From contig NZ_CP078145.1 of the NCBI RefSeq assembly GCF_019222765.1, forward strand, positions 2,108,001-2,172,000: a stretch of 64,000 nucleotides of DNA, given 5' to 3'. Below, in pieces: positions 18,506 through 26,700 of the stretch. The position numbers were made by a program, and so were the translations under genes. This stretch comes from Nocardia iowensis (lineage in GTDB: Bacteria > Actinomycetota > Actinomycetes > Mycobacteriales > Mycobacteriaceae). Position 1 is the stretch's first letter. Each line of letters opens with the position of its first letter. The notes under the pieces are model-generated. The model had not been told where the DNA came from. It worked only from the letters and a program-made list of their open reading frames with translations, and ran no database searches.

Positions 18506-19494
18506 CGGCGAACGTGGAAACGGTAAAGACAGCAACCCATCTCCGCACCATCTCGCGCGCGCTGGCGCACCGGTGCGCGGTGTCCGAGGTGTTCGTCACC
18601 TCGCTGGACACGGTGGCCGAGAACGAGTTCGTGGTCGGCGCCCAATTACCGAGAATGCACGCCTATTACGGCGATCACACCGGCTCGCTCGCCCTGCGCC
18701 ACGATCCGCTGCTGGTGATGGAGGCCGCCAGGCAGGCCGCGATCGCGCTGAGCCACGAGTTCTACGGGGTGCCCGCCGATATGGCGTTCATCGTGCGCAC
18801 CTTCAACGGCACCGGCGCGGATACGCCCGCGTGGGAAGTCGGCACCGCGCCCGCCGATCTCGTGATGCGGGTGCGGGTACCGCGGCGGCACGTGCGCGGC
18901 GAGACGGTGCACGGGCTGGACATGGTGCTGGAAATCGACTGCGGCAACGAGTCGATGATGACCGTGGACGGTTCGTTCTCGTGGATGACCCAGCGACAGT
19001 GGTCCGCACTGCGCGGCGCCTTCCGGAAAAGCCTTGGGCTCGGGCCGTATCGGGGTGCGTCGGCGCTCTCCGACCGCGCCGCCTCGGTCGACGTCGGGCG
19101 GGAGAACTGGCGCAATGTCGTGATCGCGCCGCCGCAACTGTCCGGGACCACCGCTCGCGCGCTGCTCGTCCCCGATCTCGGCCACCCGTTCCTGTTCGAT
19201 CATCAGCTCGACCACGTGCCGGGCAGCCTGCTGATCGAGGCGTGCAGGCAGACCGCGTTGGCCATGGTGCTGCACCGCGCACCCCGATTGGAGTGCGTCG
19301 GAAGCGCTTTCGAGCGCTTCGTGGAGTTGGACCGTCCGGCGGAATGCGTTGCCGAGATCACCGGCCAGCAGGCCGACCGTACCGTGATCCACTGTGAGAT
19401 CCGGCAGGCCGACGCGGTAGCGGCCGAGATCGATCTCGAATTCGCCGACGACGAACTGGGTTTCGGCGCCGAAGGAACGGAGGCGGGCCGTTGA
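18502..19494 (+). CDS. AfsA-family double-hotdog protein, 330 aa
   Basis: GTG 18502 overlaps the upstream TGA. Two hotdog repeats are visible: LPRMHAYYGDHTG with DPLLVMEAARQAAIALSHEF in the first half, and HPFLFDHQLDHVPGSLLIEA with CRQTALAMV in the second. This is the A-factor biosynthesis (AfsA/ScbA) pattern; AfsA condenses a beta-ketoacyl chain with dihydroxyacetone phosphate in gamma-butyrolactone synthesis. Here a dedicated FAAL-ACP module could supply the acyl thioester. No ArpA-type receptor is adjacent, so the product may be a metabolite rather than a hormone. Confidence 0.85.
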   Translation: MTANVETVKTATHLRTISRALAHRCAVSEVFVTSLDTVAENEFVVGAQLPRMHAYYGDHTGSLALRHDPLLVMEAARQAAIALSHEFYGVPADMAFIVRTFNGTGADTPAWEVGTAPADLVMRVRVPRRHVRGETVHGLDMVLEIDCGNESMMTVDGSFSWMTQRQWSALRGAFRKSLGLGPYRGASALSDRAASVDVGRENWRNVVIAPPQLSGTTARALLVPDLGHPFLFDHQLDHVPGSLLIEACRQTALAMVLHRAPRLECVGSAFERFVELDRPAECVAEITGQQADRTVIHCEIRQADAVAAEIDLEFADDELGFGAEGTEAGR

Positions 19495-20102
19495 GCGGCA
19501 CCGAACTGCTCACCACCACCCGATCGATCCGCCGTCGCCTCGACCTGTCGCGTCCGGTCGAGCGGCGGGATCTGCTGGAGTGCCTGGATATCGCGGTGCA
19601 GGCGCCCAGCGGCAGTAATCGGCAGCCGTGGCGATTCCTGATTGTGCAGGACGGCGATACCAAGGAACGGATCGCGGGCTACTACCGGAAAGGGTTCGCT
19701 GCCAATCTTTCCGGCCGCACGCCGCGACCCGACCAGCTCGGGGACCTCGCCTCCGGGCAGTATCTCGCCGAACACTTGGCCGAGGTACCCGCGCTGGTGG
19801 TCGTCTGCTCGCTGGGCCGACTGCCGGAGCCCGCGTCGGCGCTGCGGCTGGCGAGCTTCTACGGTTCGGTCTATCCGGCCGTATGGAACTTCATGCTCGC
19901 GCTGCGTGCGCGCGGACTCGGGTCGTGCCTGACGACGGCCCACCTGGCCTACGAGCGGGAGATCGCGGAGCTGTTGGGCATCCCGTTCGATGAGGTGACC
20001 CAGGTGGCCATGGTCCCGGTCGCGCATCTGTTGCCCGGAAGCGACGGGCCCGGTCGGCGGGTCCCGGCCGCCGAGGTGACCATGTGGGATCGATGGGTGT
20101 GA
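19491..20102 (+). CDS. Nitroreductase-family flavoprotein, 203 aa
   Basis: FMN-dependent fold with TTRSIRRRLDLSRPV at the N-terminus and AVQAPSGSNRQPWRFLIV, the standard phosphate-binding segment. A C-terminal GLGSCLTTAHLAYERE lies near the isoalloxazine site. The start is TTG 19491 (TTGA overlap with the AfsA-like stop), preceded by GGAGG-like sequence. Such enzymes reduce nitro groups, enones or quinones, or cut flavin. Here a double-bond reduction is plausible by analogy with butenolide reduction in butyrolactone pathways, but this is inference. Confidence 0.8.
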   Translation: MSGTELLTTTRSIRRRLDLSRPVERRDLLECLDIAVQAPSGSNRQPWRFLIVQDGDTKERIAGYYRKGFAANLSGRTPRPDQLGDLASGQYLAEHLAEVPALVVVCSLGRLPEPASALRLASFYGSVYPAVWNFMLALRARGLGSCLTTAHLAYEREIAELLGIPFDEVTQVAMVPVAHLLPGSDGPGRRVPAAEVTMWDRWV

Positions 20103-21013
20103 CCCGGCCGCTGGTGTCCGCCACGCGGATCGCCCGGTTCACCGCGGTGATGTACAAGCCGCACTACCTGCTGTACGGCGTGCTGTGGGTGCTCGCGTTG
20201 GAGGGCACGGCTTCGCTTGTGACGCAGCCGGATTCGCCGTGGCGTCCGACCTTGGCCACTGTGGTCCGGATCGCGGTGGTCGCGTTCGTCCTGCTGTACC
20301 TGCGGATGGTCGATGAGCAGAAGGATTTGGAATACGACCGGGTGCATAATCCGGACCGTCCGCTGGTGACCGGTGCGGTGAGCGCCGTCGAGCTGCGTGT
20401 CGCCATGGGTCTCATCGCGATCGGCGCCGTCGCGGGCAGTCTCGCGCTGTCCGTGGGTTCGGCCGTAATGATCACTGTCGCAATGGCTTACGGGCTGGCG
20501 CTATGGGGGTTCGAGCGGCTGTTCGCCACCGTGCGGACCAACATTCTGGTGAATCTGGTCGTCACCTATCCGGTGCAGCTGCTCGTCACCGGTTACGTCG
20601 TGGTGTCGGCGATCGACACCGGCGAGGTGCGTGCGCACTGGCAGGCAGCGGCGGTCGCCGTTATCTTCGCCGGTGCATTCCTTCAGTTCGAGTTCGCCAG
20701 GAAGACTTCCCGCGAACGTCGGCCCGATGAGCTGCTGTACTCGAATGCGTTGGGTGCCAAGGGCAGCACCGCGGCGTCTGTGCTGTGCGCGGGTGCCGCC
20801 GTGCTGTGTGCTCTCGTGCTCGTCCGGCCGTGGGAGTATTCGCTGCCGTCGTCGCTCCTCGGCTGGCTCCCCGTGCCGCTGCTGGCGATTCCGGCGTTCG
20901 GCGCGGTGAAGTTCTTGCGCAGTGACCGCGTCGACTATCCGGTGCTGCCCGCGGTGGTCTTCATCCTCACCCTCTATCTCGCGCTGATCGGCCAGGCCCT
21001 GGCCCTGCCGTAG
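20093..21013 (+). CDS. UbiA-family membrane prenyltransferase, 306 aa
   Basis: A polytopic membrane protein with about seven to eight hydrophobic segments. The first Asp-rich motif is in RMVDEQKDLEYDR followed by HNPDRPLVTGAV, the UbiA signature that binds prenyl diphosphate through Mg. A second Asp-bearing loop is probable near FEFARKTSRERRPDE, and DRVDYPVLP lies close to the last helix. It transfers a polyprenyl chain to a small acceptor. The start may be GTG 20084, ATG 20093 or GTG 20099; all overlap the nitroreductase end, so coupling is kept. Last gene of the operon; its presence suggests a lipid-anchored product. Confidence 0.87.
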   Translation: MGVTRPLVSATRIARFTAVMYKPHYLLYGVLWVLALEGTASLVTQPDSPWRPTLATVVRIAVVAFVLLYLRMVDEQKDLEYDRVHNPDRPLVTGAVSAVELRVAMGLIAIGAVAGSLALSVGSAVMITVAMAYGLALWGFERLFATVRTNILVNLVVTYPVQLLVTGYVVVSAIDTGEVRAHWQAAAVAVIFAGAFLQFEFARKTSRERRPDELLYSNALGAKGSTAASVLCAGAAVLCALVLVRPWEYSLPSSLLGWLPVPLLAIPAFGAVKFLRSDRVDYPVLPAVVFILTLYLALIGQALALP

Positions 21014-21206
21014 CCGGACGTGGCAAAACGTCCAGGTGCGCCACCGTCGTGTCCTGCTCGGGTCTGGTGAAATACGGCAGAGGACGGTAGGCGATAGGCA
21101 TTGACGCCGATGCGGTGGTCCGGGCAATCCTCCTCGGCCGCACCGAGATACACCGCCAACGCATACGCGAGCGGCCCGCGGTGCGACTCCGGAATCCTGG
21201 CGAGCG

Positions 21207-22034
21207 CTACTCGTCGGCGCTTCTTACTGCCGTAACGACCGCTGCGGTGTACTGCGTTGTGAAGCTGCCGCCTACCGCGTCGATCGCGGCGCCGAGGCCG
21301 ACCAGCACTTCGTTCAGCACTTCCTGCGGGAGCCGGGTGGTGAGGCCGGTAGTGGCCGACAGTTCCAGCCACTCGTCGCGAGTGTAGGACTGACGCCAGT
21401 CGAATCGGCGCAGCTCCGGCTCGCCGAAAGCGCTTGTCCGGCGGATACCTTCGGATGCTGTGTCGCCCATCGTCGTGTACACCTCCCGGACGGGAGTCGC
21501 GGCCATGCGGGCGATGGGTGAGTCCGGTAGCACCTGGCGATAGACCTCGGCGAATGCCTCCGCCAGTTCGGGTGGTGGCTGATTCACGTTCCAGAACACG
21601 GCCAACTGGCCGCCGGGCCGCAGGACCTCGGCCGCCTTCGTCGCGCCCGCGACGGGGTCCACCCAGTGCCAGGCCTGCCCGGAGACGACGGTGTCGAAGG
21701 TCCGGCCCCTGGGATCCCAGGCTTCGAAGGTGGCCACTTCGACCTCGGTGCCATTGCGACGGGCGAATTCGGCCATGCGGTCGTCGGGTTCGACGCCGAG
21801 GACCGTGCAACCGGCGGCTTGGAACTGACGGGCGACGATGCCGGTGCCGATACCTACGTCGAGGAAATCGCGACCCGGGCTGGCGGCGACGATCGCCGCC
21901 ACCATGGCGTCGGGGTAGCGCGGTCTGGATCGGTCGTAGCGTTCGGGGTCCACCCCGAACGACTCCGCCACTTCGCGGATTCGATGCGGCTCGTGCTGGG
22001 AGCGGGGCGATTGCCCCGTCGGTATAGTGGGCAT
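21207..22034 (-). CDS. Class I SAM-dependent methyltransferase, 275 aa
   Basis: The SAM-binding motif FLDVGIGTGIVARQF, then GVEPDDRM and FDTVVSGQAWHWVDP, identify a UbiE/methyltransferase-11-type enzyme. The ATG at 22034-22032 (MPTIPTGQSPRSQ) lies within the first operator copy and 6 nt from a TATAGT -10 box, so the message is probably leaderless. It is transcribed away from the TetR gene and convergent to the UbiA gene. Substrate unknown. Confidence 0.85.
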   Translation of the reverse strand: MPTIPTGQSPRSQHEPHRIREVAESFGVDPERYDRSRPRYPDAMVAAIVAASPGRDFLDVGIGTGIVARQFQAAGCTVLGVEPDDRMAEFARRNGTEVEVATFEAWDPRGRTFDTVVSGQAWHWVDPVAGATKAAEVLRPGGQLAVFWNVNQPPPELAEAFAEVYRQVLPDSPIARMAATPVREVYTTMGDTASEGIRRTSAFGEPELRRFDWRQSYTRDEWLELSATTGLTTRLPQEVLNEVLVGLGAAIDAVGGSFTTQYTAAVVTAVRSADE

Positions 22035-22064
22035 GTGCCCACTATAAGTGGGCACATGCCCACT
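22023..22064. promoter_or_regulatory. Tandem palindromic operator, probable TetR binding site
   Basis: Site 1 (22023-22046) has 11-bp perfect arms, TATAGTGGGCA and TGCCCACTATA, around TG. Site 2 (22047-22064) has 8-bp arms, AGTGGGCA and TGCCCACT, around CA. Centres are 21 bp apart, about two helical turns. It lies between the divergent methyltransferase and tetR genes. Confidence 0.88.
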
Positions 22065-22070
22065 CTTCAA
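22041..22070 (-). promoter_or_regulatory. Promoter of the methyltransferase gene (leaderless)
   Basis: On the minus strand, TTGAAG (22070-22065), an 18-nt spacer, and TATAGT (22046-22041). The spacer is exactly operator site 2. The ATG begins 7 nt after the -10 box, so transcription likely starts at the A of ATG. Confidence 0.75.
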
Positions 22071-22104
22071 CCGTTCGGGCTGGCGAAGCAAGGAGAAGTA
22101 CACG

Positions 22105-22695
22105 GTGCCAACAGGTGTGGCGATGCGCGATGTGCGCGAGCAGTTGTTCGATGCTGCCGAGCGCATTCTGTTGCAGGACGGGCCGAGTGCGCTGACCAGC
22201 CGGGCGGTCACCGCGGCGGCGGGCTGTGCCAAGGGGGTGCTGCACCGGCACTTCGCCGACTTCGACGCCTTCCTGGCCGAGCTCGTGCTGGACCGCATCG
22301 CGCGGGTCGACCAGCAGGCGGCTGCTCTGCGCGAGTCCGCCGGGACCGGCACTGTCGTGGGCAACCTCACCGCTGCGCTGACTACCGTGTTCGGATCGGT
22401 GGCCGTGGCCATCATCAGCCTCGTCACGTTCCGGGATGAGTTGCGCGCCAGGCTCCGTCAGGCCAGGCCGACCGGTGTTCCGCTGTTGGCCGAAGCGACA
22501 GCGATGATCGCCTCCTACCTCGTCGCCGAGCAAGCACAGGGGCGTATCGCGGCGGACGCCGACGTAGATGTGCTCGCTCCCACGCTGATCGGGGCGGGAC
22601 ATCTACTGTTCGCCGATCGGAAAGGCACACCACCGGAGGCCGAAGCCGTCGGCAAGGTCGTCACCGCAGTCATCGCCGGGGCGTTGACGGGTTAA
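22105..22695 (+). CDS. TetR-family transcriptional regulator, 196 aa
   Basis: The N-terminal helix-turn-helix is VREQLFDAAERILLQDG, SALTSRAVTAAAGCAKGVLHRHFADFDAFL, the TetR DNA-binding pattern. The C-terminal ~130 residues are the ligand-binding helices. GTG 22105 is preferred because AAGGAGAA (22090-22097) is 7 nt upstream; a longer frame from GTG 22048 would start inside the operator. It probably represses itself and the divergent methyltransferase through the tandem palindrome. It does not look like an ArpA/ScbR butyrolactone receptor. Its stop overlaps that of the convergent methyltransferase by 4 nt. Confidence 0.9.
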   Translation: MPTGVAMRDVREQLFDAAERILLQDGPSALTSRAVTAAAGCAKGVLHRHFADFDAFLAELVLDRIARVDQQAAALRESAGTGTVVGNLTAALTTVFGSVAVAIISLVTFRDELRARLRQARPTGVPLLAEATAMIASYLVAEQAQGRIAADADVDVLAPTLIGAGHLLFADRKGTPPEAEAVGKVVTAVIAGALTG

Positions 22696-23786
22696 GCAGG
22701 TCTGGCCTCGAGAACGTTGTCCGGGGAGGCGGTCGGTATCACGTTGGTCAGGGTGAATCCGAAGCGTGCCAGTAACTTTCGGTACTCGGCCGCGGTGCGT
22801 TCGCGGCCGCCGGTATTGATGAGCATTTCCAGGTCGACGAACTTGCCTGGATGCGGGCGAGTGTTCTCCGGGACGACCAGTTCGATGATCAGCAGGCGGG
22901 CATCGGGTTTCATCGCGGCGCGGACGGCGGCCAGGATTCGGCCCGCGTCGTCTTCCGGCCAGTCGTGCAGGACGTGTTTGAGGAGATAGGCGTCGCCGCC
23001 CTGGGGGACGGAGTCGAAGAAGGATCCGCGTTCGATCGTGCAGCGGTCGATCAGTCCCAGATCGGCCAGGCGAGTCGTCGCCGACTCGACCACCCCTGGT
23101 AGCTCCAACAGCACGCCCCGGGAACGTGGTGCGCGGCGCAGGATTTCGGCGAGCAGCGTGCCGTCGCCCCCGCCCACATCGACCACGGTGCCGAAGCGAG
23201 TGAAGTCGTAGGCCGCGAGCACGGGTTCCAGCCCGAGGCTGCCGATGCTGGTCATCGCGTTGTCGAACAGCGTGCCGAGTTTCCGGTCGGCCCGCACCTG
23301 GTCGAAGAACGACATGCCGTGCAGCGCTTCGCCCACCGGCTTGCCGGTGCGCACCGCGTCGACGAGATGCGACCAGTTGTCCCGGTGGATCGGGGAGCCG
23401 AAGAACAGGGCGGCATCGCGTAGCGAGACGTCGGCGTCGCGTCGCAGCGCTCGCGCCATCGAAGTGAGCGCGTACCTGCCGTCCCGGCGCTCGGTGAAGA
23501 TGCCGTGACTGATCAGCAGCCGGAGCAGCCGATGCAGCGCCTGCTCGTCGGCCCCTATCTGCGCTGCCAGTTCGGCGCCGCTTCGCGGCCCGTCGGCGAG
23601 GGCGTCGGCGACACCGAGTTCGGCGGCGGCGTGGATCGCCTGCGACAGCCAACCGGCGGCGAGCAGCTCCATAGTCGCGACATGCCCCGGCACCAGCTTG
23701 CGATAGGCGAGCGCCAAACCGTTGCGCACCAGCTCTACCGCGCGGATCACTGCCTGCGGCGGCATTCTCGGTTCGCGGGAAGCCAT
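22692..23786 (-). CDS. O-methyltransferase of the COMT/acetylserotonin type, 364 aa
   Basis: An N-terminal dimerisation and winged-helix region (LGVADALADGPRSGAELAAQ) precedes a Rossmann SAM site, FGTVVDVGGGDGTLLAEILR, and the catalytic segment LLKHVLHDWPEDDAGRIL, whose His acts as base. Such enzymes methylate hydroxyls of phenols, polyketides or carotenoids. Located 48 nt downstream of a broken oxidase fragment and of the glycosyltransferase-P450 gene on the same strand, so it may tailor the same product. Confidence 0.88.
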   Translation of the reverse strand: MASREPRMPPQAVIRAVELVRNGLALAYRKLVPGHVATMELLAAGWLSQAIHAAAELGVADALADGPRSGAELAAQIGADEQALHRLLRLLISHGIFTERRDGRYALTSMARALRRDADVSLRDAALFFGSPIHRDNWSHLVDAVRTGKPVGEALHGMSFFDQVRADRKLGTLFDNAMTSIGSLGLEPVLAAYDFTRFGTVVDVGGGDGTLLAEILRRAPRSRGVLLELPGVVESATTRLADLGLIDRCTIERGSFFDSVPQGGDAYLLKHVLHDWPEDDAGRILAAVRAAMKPDARLLIIELVVPENTRPHPGKFVDLEMLINTGGRERTAAEYRKLLARFGFTLTNVIPTASPDNVLEARPA

Positions 23787-23834
23787 GCGACTCCTCCCTG
23801 GCCGACGAATGAGACGTGGCCAGCCTAGCCGCGG

Positions 23835-24032
23835 TCAGAAGCGCCAGCGGGTCGCACCGCCGGGTTCCACTGTGCCGAGCGCCATCGCGATGTTCGGGGT
23901 GATGCGGTAGACGTGCCACGGTGGGGGGCCCGCGGACTGGGCGCTGTACTCGGCGGTGAGTGCCTCGCCGGTGTCATCGACCGCGGCGGGCCAGCCGCCT
24001 GACGAGATGGCCGCACCGAATTCATCTGGCAT
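23835..24032 (-). pseudogene. Truncated pyridoxamine-phosphate-oxidase-like fragment, 65 aa
   Basis: The C-terminal part, WHVYRITPNIAMALGTVEPG and ATRWRF, resembles the end of PNPOx/F420-type split-barrel oxidases, which normally span 130-170 residues. The N-terminal barrel is missing. The ATG (24032) overlaps the stop of the upstream glycosyltransferase-P450 gene by 11 nt, so the fragment may still be translated by coupling. It is either a decayed remnant left by a deletion or a very short active protein; the former seems likelier. Confidence 0.5.
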
Positions 24033-26586
24033 GCAGGACCACCGGAAGCCGGGACGGGGAAGCGACGAAATCGCGGTTCGACGGCTTCACCTGATAGTCA
24101 GGATCGGCGACCGGCCGCCAGCGGGCGAACAGGGCCGCGGTGGCGAGGGTGATGGTCATCAGCGCGAAGTTGTTGCCCGGACAGTGCCGGATGCCGACCC
24201 CGAACGGCAAAATGGCTTTCTTGTCGATCTCCTCGACTCGGCCGGGGAACCAGCGATCGGGATCGAAGGATTCCGGGTTGGGGTAGTAGTGCGGATTGTG
24301 GTGAATCATGTACGGACTGAAAACGACCATGGCGCCGTCGGGCAGCGTGGTGCCGCCCAAGGTCACCGGGCCGTCGGCGGTGTGCGTGCTGACCCACGGC
24401 CCCCAGAAACGCAGTGTTTCCAGCACGACCAGTCGCAGATACGGCAGCCGCGCGACATGGTCGGGCGTGACCGGTGCAGCCCCGACGAAATCGGCCAGCT
24501 CCCGGTGTAATTCGTCGGCGATATCCGGATTGCGCATGATCTCGTGCCATACCCAGCCGAGGATGGACGCGGTCGAGCCGACTCCGGCGGCCAGCATCAG
24601 CAGCAGCTCATCGATGATCTCCTCATCGGAGAGGCGGGTGCCGGTCTCCGGGTCGCTGTGCTGGACCAGCGCGGAGAGCACATCGTGGAAATCCCGGTCG
24701 GCACGGCGATATTCGGCCACCACGGCCCCGATCTCGGCCCGCAGCCGACGGGACTTGGTGGTGAACCGCCGATTGGCGATCAACCGCAGGCGGCGCACCG
24801 GCGGCGGCAGCGCGGCGCGCTGGATCACCTGGCCGAGTAGCCACGGGATGTTCTGCTGGACTTCACGTTTCGCGTCCGCGCCGAAGTCGGCGGTGAACAA
24901 GGTCGAGGAGATGGTGTCGAGGACGAGCCGGTGTGCCTCGTCCACCAGGTTCAACTGCTGGCCCGGGCGTAGCGAATTCGACCACGCGTTCGCGAGATCG
25001 GCGGCCACCACGGCGTATTCGTTCAACCGGCGCTGGCGCAGCGCGGGCGCGATCATTCGGCGGCGCAGCTCGTGCGGTTTGCCGCTGAGCACGTTGGACG
25101 CGCCGCGAATGACCTCCTGGATGGCGTCGCGCAACTCCTCGCGATGGAATTCGCCTGCCTCGCCGAAGCTCACCTCGCGGATGAGCTCCGGTGTGGTGAG
25201 TACGTAGGCCGGTCGCGGCCCGAGATAGATCCGGACGATCGGGCCGACCTCGGCCAGCGACGTCACGAACTTCAGGCCGTCACGCAGCGCCACCACGCTG
25301 TGGCCGAGCAGGGGCAGGCGTCCGGGAGCGGTGGGGACATTCGGAACAGGATGCGGCATAGCGGGTTCGGCACCTCCGACCAAGTCGGTGTAGATCGAGA
25401 GGATCGCTTCGGTGAGGCGTGACTGCCGGGCGGCATCGGCGCGCTCGGTGAGGATCTTGCGCATCGGCGCCAATTGTTCCGGGTCATCGGCGAGTTCGCG
25501 CAACGTCTCGGCGATCGCGGCCACCGAAGGATTCGGCGTACACACGCCACCGCCGTCCGGCACCGTCTCCGCCAGGTCCGGATCGCAGTAGACGACCGGC
25601 AGCCGCATCGCCACCGCCTCCAGCAGTGCCATGCCCTGGGTATCGAAACCCGAGGAGGGGAAAAGCAATACATCGTGCGCCGCCATGGCGGCCAGGCAAT
25701 CCGCCTGACTCACCGCGCCGTGCAGCCGTACCCGCTCGCCCAGCCCGGCCGCGTCGATCATCGCCCGTGCCCGGTCCCACAGATCGCCGGTGCCGTAGAC
25801 GTCGAACGTGCAGTTCTCGACCAGCCGCACCGCTTCGATGGCCTCGAGCAGCCGCTTCTCACCGGATAGCCTGGCGCACCAGAGAACTCGCAGCGGGCCG
25901 CTTCGGATCGGGCTGGATTCGGGCGGCGCCGAGGCCTGCGCATTGTCCAGGAGATCGTCGTCGATGCCGTTGGAGATCACCTGCGTCGGCCGGTCCAGCC
26001 CATGCGCCAGAATGCGTTCGGCGAAGTGCCGGGTCGGTACGATCACCCGGTCGGCGGCCTGCGCCTGGGCGACCATGGTGCGCCAGGCGTGCCGGGCCGC
26101 GCGGGACTCGTTGTTGCGCGGCATATGTCCGCGATGGGAGACGAAACGGCCGTGCAGGGCGCGCATGGTGAGCGCGGAGAGGTACGGAACGGGTGAGGTG
26201 TTGGCGATGAAGACGTCGTCGCGGCTGTGCACGGTGTGCACCACGGGGATGCTGTGGCGGCGGGCGGCACGGAGTCCGGCGATGGCGACACCGTAGGTGG
26301 TCTGGGTGTGCACGACGTCGATCGGACCGCGCTCGGCGAAGGCCGCGTCGATCAACCGGGTGTTCGCCGGTGTCGGCAGCACCATGGCGAAACCGTTCAC
26401 CACGACGCCCCCGAGCGCGGAAAGGGCCACCACGTTCGGGTCCGGTTCGGTAGATTCCGGCGTGGGCGCGGTGAACACGGTGACGCGGTGGCCGAGCCGT
26501 TCGAGCCCACGACGCTGGGCATGTACCGAGGTCTGGATCCCGCCGAGGGTGGCGGGATGGAAGTCCGTGAACAGCGCGACGTGCAT
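24022..26586 (-). CDS. Glycosyltransferase family 4 - cytochrome P450 fusion, 854 aa
   Basis: Residues 1 to about 395 are a GT-B glycosyltransferase (GT4): MHVALFTDFHPATLGGIQTS, HTQTTYGVAIAGL, VISNGIDDDLL, LRVLWCARLSGEKRLLEA and the donor-site loop FPSSGFDTQGMALLEAVAM. Residues from about 410 to 854 are a complete P450: I-helix LAAGVGSTAS, ExxR in ETLRFWGPW (about 722), and heme loop PFGVGIRHCPGNNFAL (Cys about 802). The frame is open through the junction. An internal ATG at residue 410 (25359) is preceded at 12 nt by GGAGGT (25377-25372), suggesting two former genes. A sugar-transferring and hydroxylating bifunctional enzyme is inferred; substrate unknown. Confidence 0.88.
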   Translation of the reverse strand: MHVALFTDFHPATLGGIQTSVHAQRRGLERLGHRVTVFTAPTPESTEPDPNVVALSALGGVVVNGFAMVLPTPANTRLIDAAFAERGPIDVVHTQTTYGVAIAGLRAARRHSIPVVHTVHSRDDVFIANTSPVPYLSALTMRALHGRFVSHRGHMPRNNESRAARHAWRTMVAQAQAADRVIVPTRHFAERILAHGLDRPTQVISNGIDDDLLDNAQASAPPESSPIRSGPLRVLWCARLSGEKRLLEAIEAVRLVENCTFDVYGTGDLWDRARAMIDAAGLGERVRLHGAVSQADCLAAMAAHDVLLFPSSGFDTQGMALLEAVAMRLPVVYCDPDLAETVPDGGGVCTPNPSVAAIAETLRELADDPEQLAPMRKILTERADAARQSRLTEAILSIYTDLVGGAEPAMPHPVPNVPTAPGRLPLLGHSVVALRDGLKFVTSLAEVGPIVRIYLGPRPAYVLTTPELIREVSFGEAGEFHREELRDAIQEVIRGASNVLSGKPHELRRRMIAPALRQRRLNEYAVVAADLANAWSNSLRPGQQLNLVDEAHRLVLDTISSTLFTADFGADAKREVQQNIPWLLGQVIQRAALPPPVRRLRLIANRRFTTKSRRLRAEIGAVVAEYRRADRDFHDVLSALVQHSDPETGTRLSDEEIIDELLLMLAAGVGSTASILGWVWHEIMRNPDIADELHRELADFVGAAPVTPDHVARLPYLRLVVLETLRFWGPWVSTHTADGPVTLGGTTLPDGAMVVFSPYMIHHNPHYYPNPESFDPDRWFPGRVEEIDKKAILPFGVGIRHCPGNNFALMTITLATAALFARWRPVADPDYQVKPSNRDFVASPSRLPVVLHAR

Positions 26587-26602
26587 GGGACCACGGTACG
26601 GA

Positions 26603-26617
26603 CATGTGCGACACGTG
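26603..26617. promoter_or_regulatory. Imperfect palindrome between divergent glycosyltransferase genes
   Basis: CATGTG-CGA-CACGTG, six-base arms with one mismatch, lies 17 bp before the GT4-P450 start and 84 bp before the GT1 start. A possible shared operator; weak evidence. Confidence 0.3.
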
Positions 26618-26700
26618 CATGCTGGAAGAACGATGAGTCGCCGACGCGGCGCTCATTTGCGCAACAATCGCGGGGTTGCCCGCCGAGTACAGGAGCTGGC

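Noticed and set aside
20974..21810. Minus-strand frame over the UbiA-methyltransferase gap
   Set aside because: Most of it is the wrong frame of the methyltransferase. The 193-bp gap itself (21014-21206) gives only fragments in two frames with no ribosome site.
18502..22695. AfsA homologue plus TetR read as a butyrolactone synthase-receptor pair
   Set aside because: The TetR lacks the ArpA-type sequence, is 2.6 kb away and has a convincing operator shared with a divergent methyltransferase instead.
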